This document shows positions 5,921-7,448 of a stretch of DNA of 7,448 bases, piece by piece (the first letter of the stretch is position 1; every line of letters starts with the position of its first letter). Position numbers and translations under genes: made by a program. Below the pieces are notes generated by a model that did no database searches, was not told where the DNA came from, and worked only from the letters and a program-made list of their open reading frames with translations. Source of the DNA: an uncultured Prevotellaceae bacterium (GTDB lineage Bacteria > Bacteroidota > Bacteroidia > Bacteroidales > Bacteroidaceae); assembly GCA_958404085.1 (NCBI GenBank), contig CATXZX010000081.1:1-7448 (forward strand). The letters are read 5' to 3'.

Positions 5921-7448
5921 AAAATTCGATTTTCTCATAATCGGTTCCGGAGTGGCCGGTATGAGCTACGCGCTTCAGGTAGCAAAGGCAGGAAAGGGCA
6001 AAGTGGCCCTTGTATGTAAGACTACACTCGAAGAAGCCAACACGGCGAAGGCACAGGGAGGTGTGGCTTCGGTAACAGACCTTACGGTCGACAATTTCGA
6101 AAAACATATTCACGATACGATGGTGGCCGGCGACTACATCAGCGACCCGAAGGCCGTAGAACAAGTAGTCAGACAAGCCCCCGAGGGCATCAAGTCGTTG
6201 CTGGAATGGGGCGTGCAGTTCGACAAGAAGAGCGACGGCAGCTTCGACCTGCACCGCGAGGGCGGACACTCCGAGTTCCGCATCCTCCACCACGCCGACG
6301 ACACCGGCTTCGAGATACAGCGCGGCCTCATGGAAGCCGTACGCCATACACCCGGCATTACGGTACTCGAAAACCACTTTGCCGTAGAAATCATCACCCA
6401 GCACCACTTGGGTATGGAAGTGACGCGCCGCACCCCCGACATCGAGTGTTACGGTGCCTACGTCCTCGACCCCGACACCAAAAAGGTGGACACGTTTCTG
6501 TCGAAGGTGACGCTACTGGCCACAGGCGGCGTGGGAGCGGTCTACGCCTCGACCACAAACCCCGAAATAGCCACGGGCGACGGCATCGCCATGGCCTATC
6601 GGGCCAAAGCGACGGTCAAAGACATGGAATTCGTGCAGTTCCACCCGACGGCCCTCTACCATCCGGGCGAGACACACCCCGCTTACCTCATCACCGAGGC
6701 CATGCGCGGCTACGGAGGCATACTCCGGTTGCCCGACGGGGCCGAATTCATGCAAAAGTACGACAAAAGGCTCTCGCTGGCCCCCCGCGACATCGTGGCA
6801 CGTGCCATCGATAAGGAAATGAAGATTCACGGGCTCGACCACGTCTGCCTGGACGTCACGCACAAAGACCCGGAAGAGACACGCCGCCACTTCCCGAACA
6901 TCTATGCCAAATGCCTGAGTATCGGCATCGACATCACGAAACAATACATTCCCGTCAGCCCCAGCGCACACTACTTGTGCGGCGGAATCAAGGTAGATCT
7001 GAACGCCTGCTCCAGCATCCGCCGCCTCTATGCCGTGGGCGAATGTTCGTGTACGGGCCTTCACGGCGGCAACCGTCTGGCCAGCAACTCGCTGATAGAG
7101 GCCGTTGTCTATGCGACGGCGGCGGCCCGCCACAGCCTGGACCACATCGGCGAATACACCTTCAACGAGCGGGTGCCCGAATGGAACGACGAGGGCACCA
7201 TGACCAACGAGGAACATGTCCTCGTGGCCCAGGGCATCAAGGAAGTAGGCCAGATCATGACAAATTACGTGGGCATCGTGCGGAGCGACCTGCGCCTGAA
7301 ACGTGCTTGGACGCGCCTGGACCTGATTTACGAAGAGACGGAGGAACTATTCAAACGCGTAAAGGCAACGCGCGACATCTGCGAACTCCGGAATATGGTG
7401 AACGTGGGTTATCTCATCACGCGCCAGGCCATCGAACGCAAGGAAAGC
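5913..7448 (+). CDS. nadB: L-aspartate oxidase, 3'-truncated by the window edge
   Basis: The first enzyme of de novo NAD synthesis. This FAD-dependent cytosolic flavoprotein oxidises L-aspartate to iminoaspartate, which NadA condenses with dihydroxyacetone phosphate to form quinolinate. In an anaerobe fumarate is the likely electron acceptor. The frame stays open for 512 codons to the right edge. The last residues (AIERKES) correspond to the point just before the conserved RGLH tail, so only a short C terminus is missing. The FAD-binding GSGVAG is at 11-16 and the REGGHS motif at 115-120. Residues aligning with the E. coli active site are His244 (FVQFHPTAL), Thr261, Arg292 (APRDIVARA), His353 (SAHYLCGG) and Arg388 (GGNRLASNS); all are present. 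Intact catalytic residues and the NadB-type C-terminal segment favour NadB over SdhA/FrdA. The Glu of the expected RGEG motif is Tyr (RGYGG, 265-269). ATG 5913 is the start that fits the Rossmann N terminus; ATG 5906 leads only to a 4-codon ORF. Confidence 0.95.
   Translation, partial: MIRKFDFLIIGSGVAGMSYALQVAKAGKGKVALVCKTTLEEANTAKAQGGVASVTDLTVDNFEKHIHDTMVAGDYISDPKAVEQVVRQAPEGIKSLLEWGVQFDKKSDGSFDLHREGGHSEFRILHHADDTGFEIQRGLMEAVRHTPGITVLENHFAVEIITQHHLGMEVTRRTPDIECYGAYVLDPDTKKVDTFLSKVTLLATGGVGAVYASTTNPEIATGDGIAMAYRAKATVKDMEFVQFHPTALYHPGETHPAYLITEAMRGYGGILRLPDGAEFMQKYDKRLSLAPRDIVARAIDKEMKIHGLDHVCLDVTHKDPEETRRHFPNIYAKCLSIGIDITKQYIPVSPSAHYLCGGIKVDLNACSSIRRLYAVGECSCTGLHGGNRLASNSLIEAVVYATAAARHSLDHIGEYTFNERVPEWNDEGTMTNEEHVLVAQGIKEVGQIMTNYVGIVRSDLRLKRAWTRLDLIYEETEELFKRVKATRDICELRNMVNVGYLITRQAIERKES

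Noticed and set aside
6513..7217. 234-codon - strand ORF and the 202-codon + strand ORF (6206-6814) within nadB
   Set aside because: Both lie inside the long open nadB frame, which has intact flavoprotein motifs over its whole length, so they are shadows.
1..7448. CRISPR array, tRNA/rRNA genes, insertion sequence, toxin-antitoxin or defence system
   Set aside because: No regularly spaced repeats, cloverleaf or rRNA-like sequence, transposase or flanking target duplications, or small paired genes were visible on either strand. The gene content is ordinary housekeeping and surface-glycan functions.

Overview
The window looks like a chromosomal segment from a GC-rich member of the Bacteroidota, plausibly an Alistipes-like gut anaerobe (Rikenellaceae). 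The lineage call is inference. It rests on three things: promoter -7 elements of the Bacteroidota form TAnnTTTG upstream of three genes, start codons without a recognisable Shine-Dalgarno sequence, and an OmpA-family protein that resembles the Porphyromonas Pgm6/7 porin-like proteins. The coding DNA is GC-rich, while the spacers upstream of ompA, dacB and nadB are markedly AT-rich.

Region 1 (1-2983) is the 3' end of a surface-polysaccharide cluster on the + strand. It holds the C-terminal part of a Wzx/WzxC-type flippase, then two family-2 glycosyltransferases of the same subfamily. The first glycosyltransferase overlaps the flippase stop by 8 bp; the second follows after an 82-bp AT-rich gap. 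The cluster ends at a perfect 25-bp hairpin. Together these genes would add sugars to a lipid-linked glycan and flip it across the inner membrane.

Region 2 (2984-4434) is a monocistronic OmpA-family outer-membrane gene. It has a good Bacteroidota promoter, a signal peptide, a beta-barrel-like N-terminal half, a short coiled-coil-like linker and a C-terminal peptidoglycan-binding domain. A 19-bp bidirectional terminator separates it from the convergent gene.

Region 3 (4435-5649, - strand) encodes a PBP4-type (S13) D-Ala-D-Ala carboxypeptidase/endopeptidase with all three catalytic motifs intact. Both OmpA and PBP4 act at the peptidoglycan layer, but they are transcribed separately.

Region 4 (5650-5912) is a 263-bp divergent spacer. 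It carries a TACTTTTG promoter element facing each way, an unexplained terminator-like hairpin between them, a 9-bp direct repeat and a four-codon ORF overlapping the nadB start. Region 5 (5913-7448) is L-aspartate oxidase (nadB), which runs off the right edge just short of its C terminus.

I see no mobile element, CRISPR array, tRNA, rRNA, phage gene or defence system. The gene content is ordinary. The points worth a second look are mainly regulatory: the orphan hairpin, the matched divergent promoters, the mini-ORF at nadB and the repeated palindrome at ompA. Two protein-level points are the paired motif deviations in the tandem glycosyltransferases and a Tyr at a usually acidic position in NadB.
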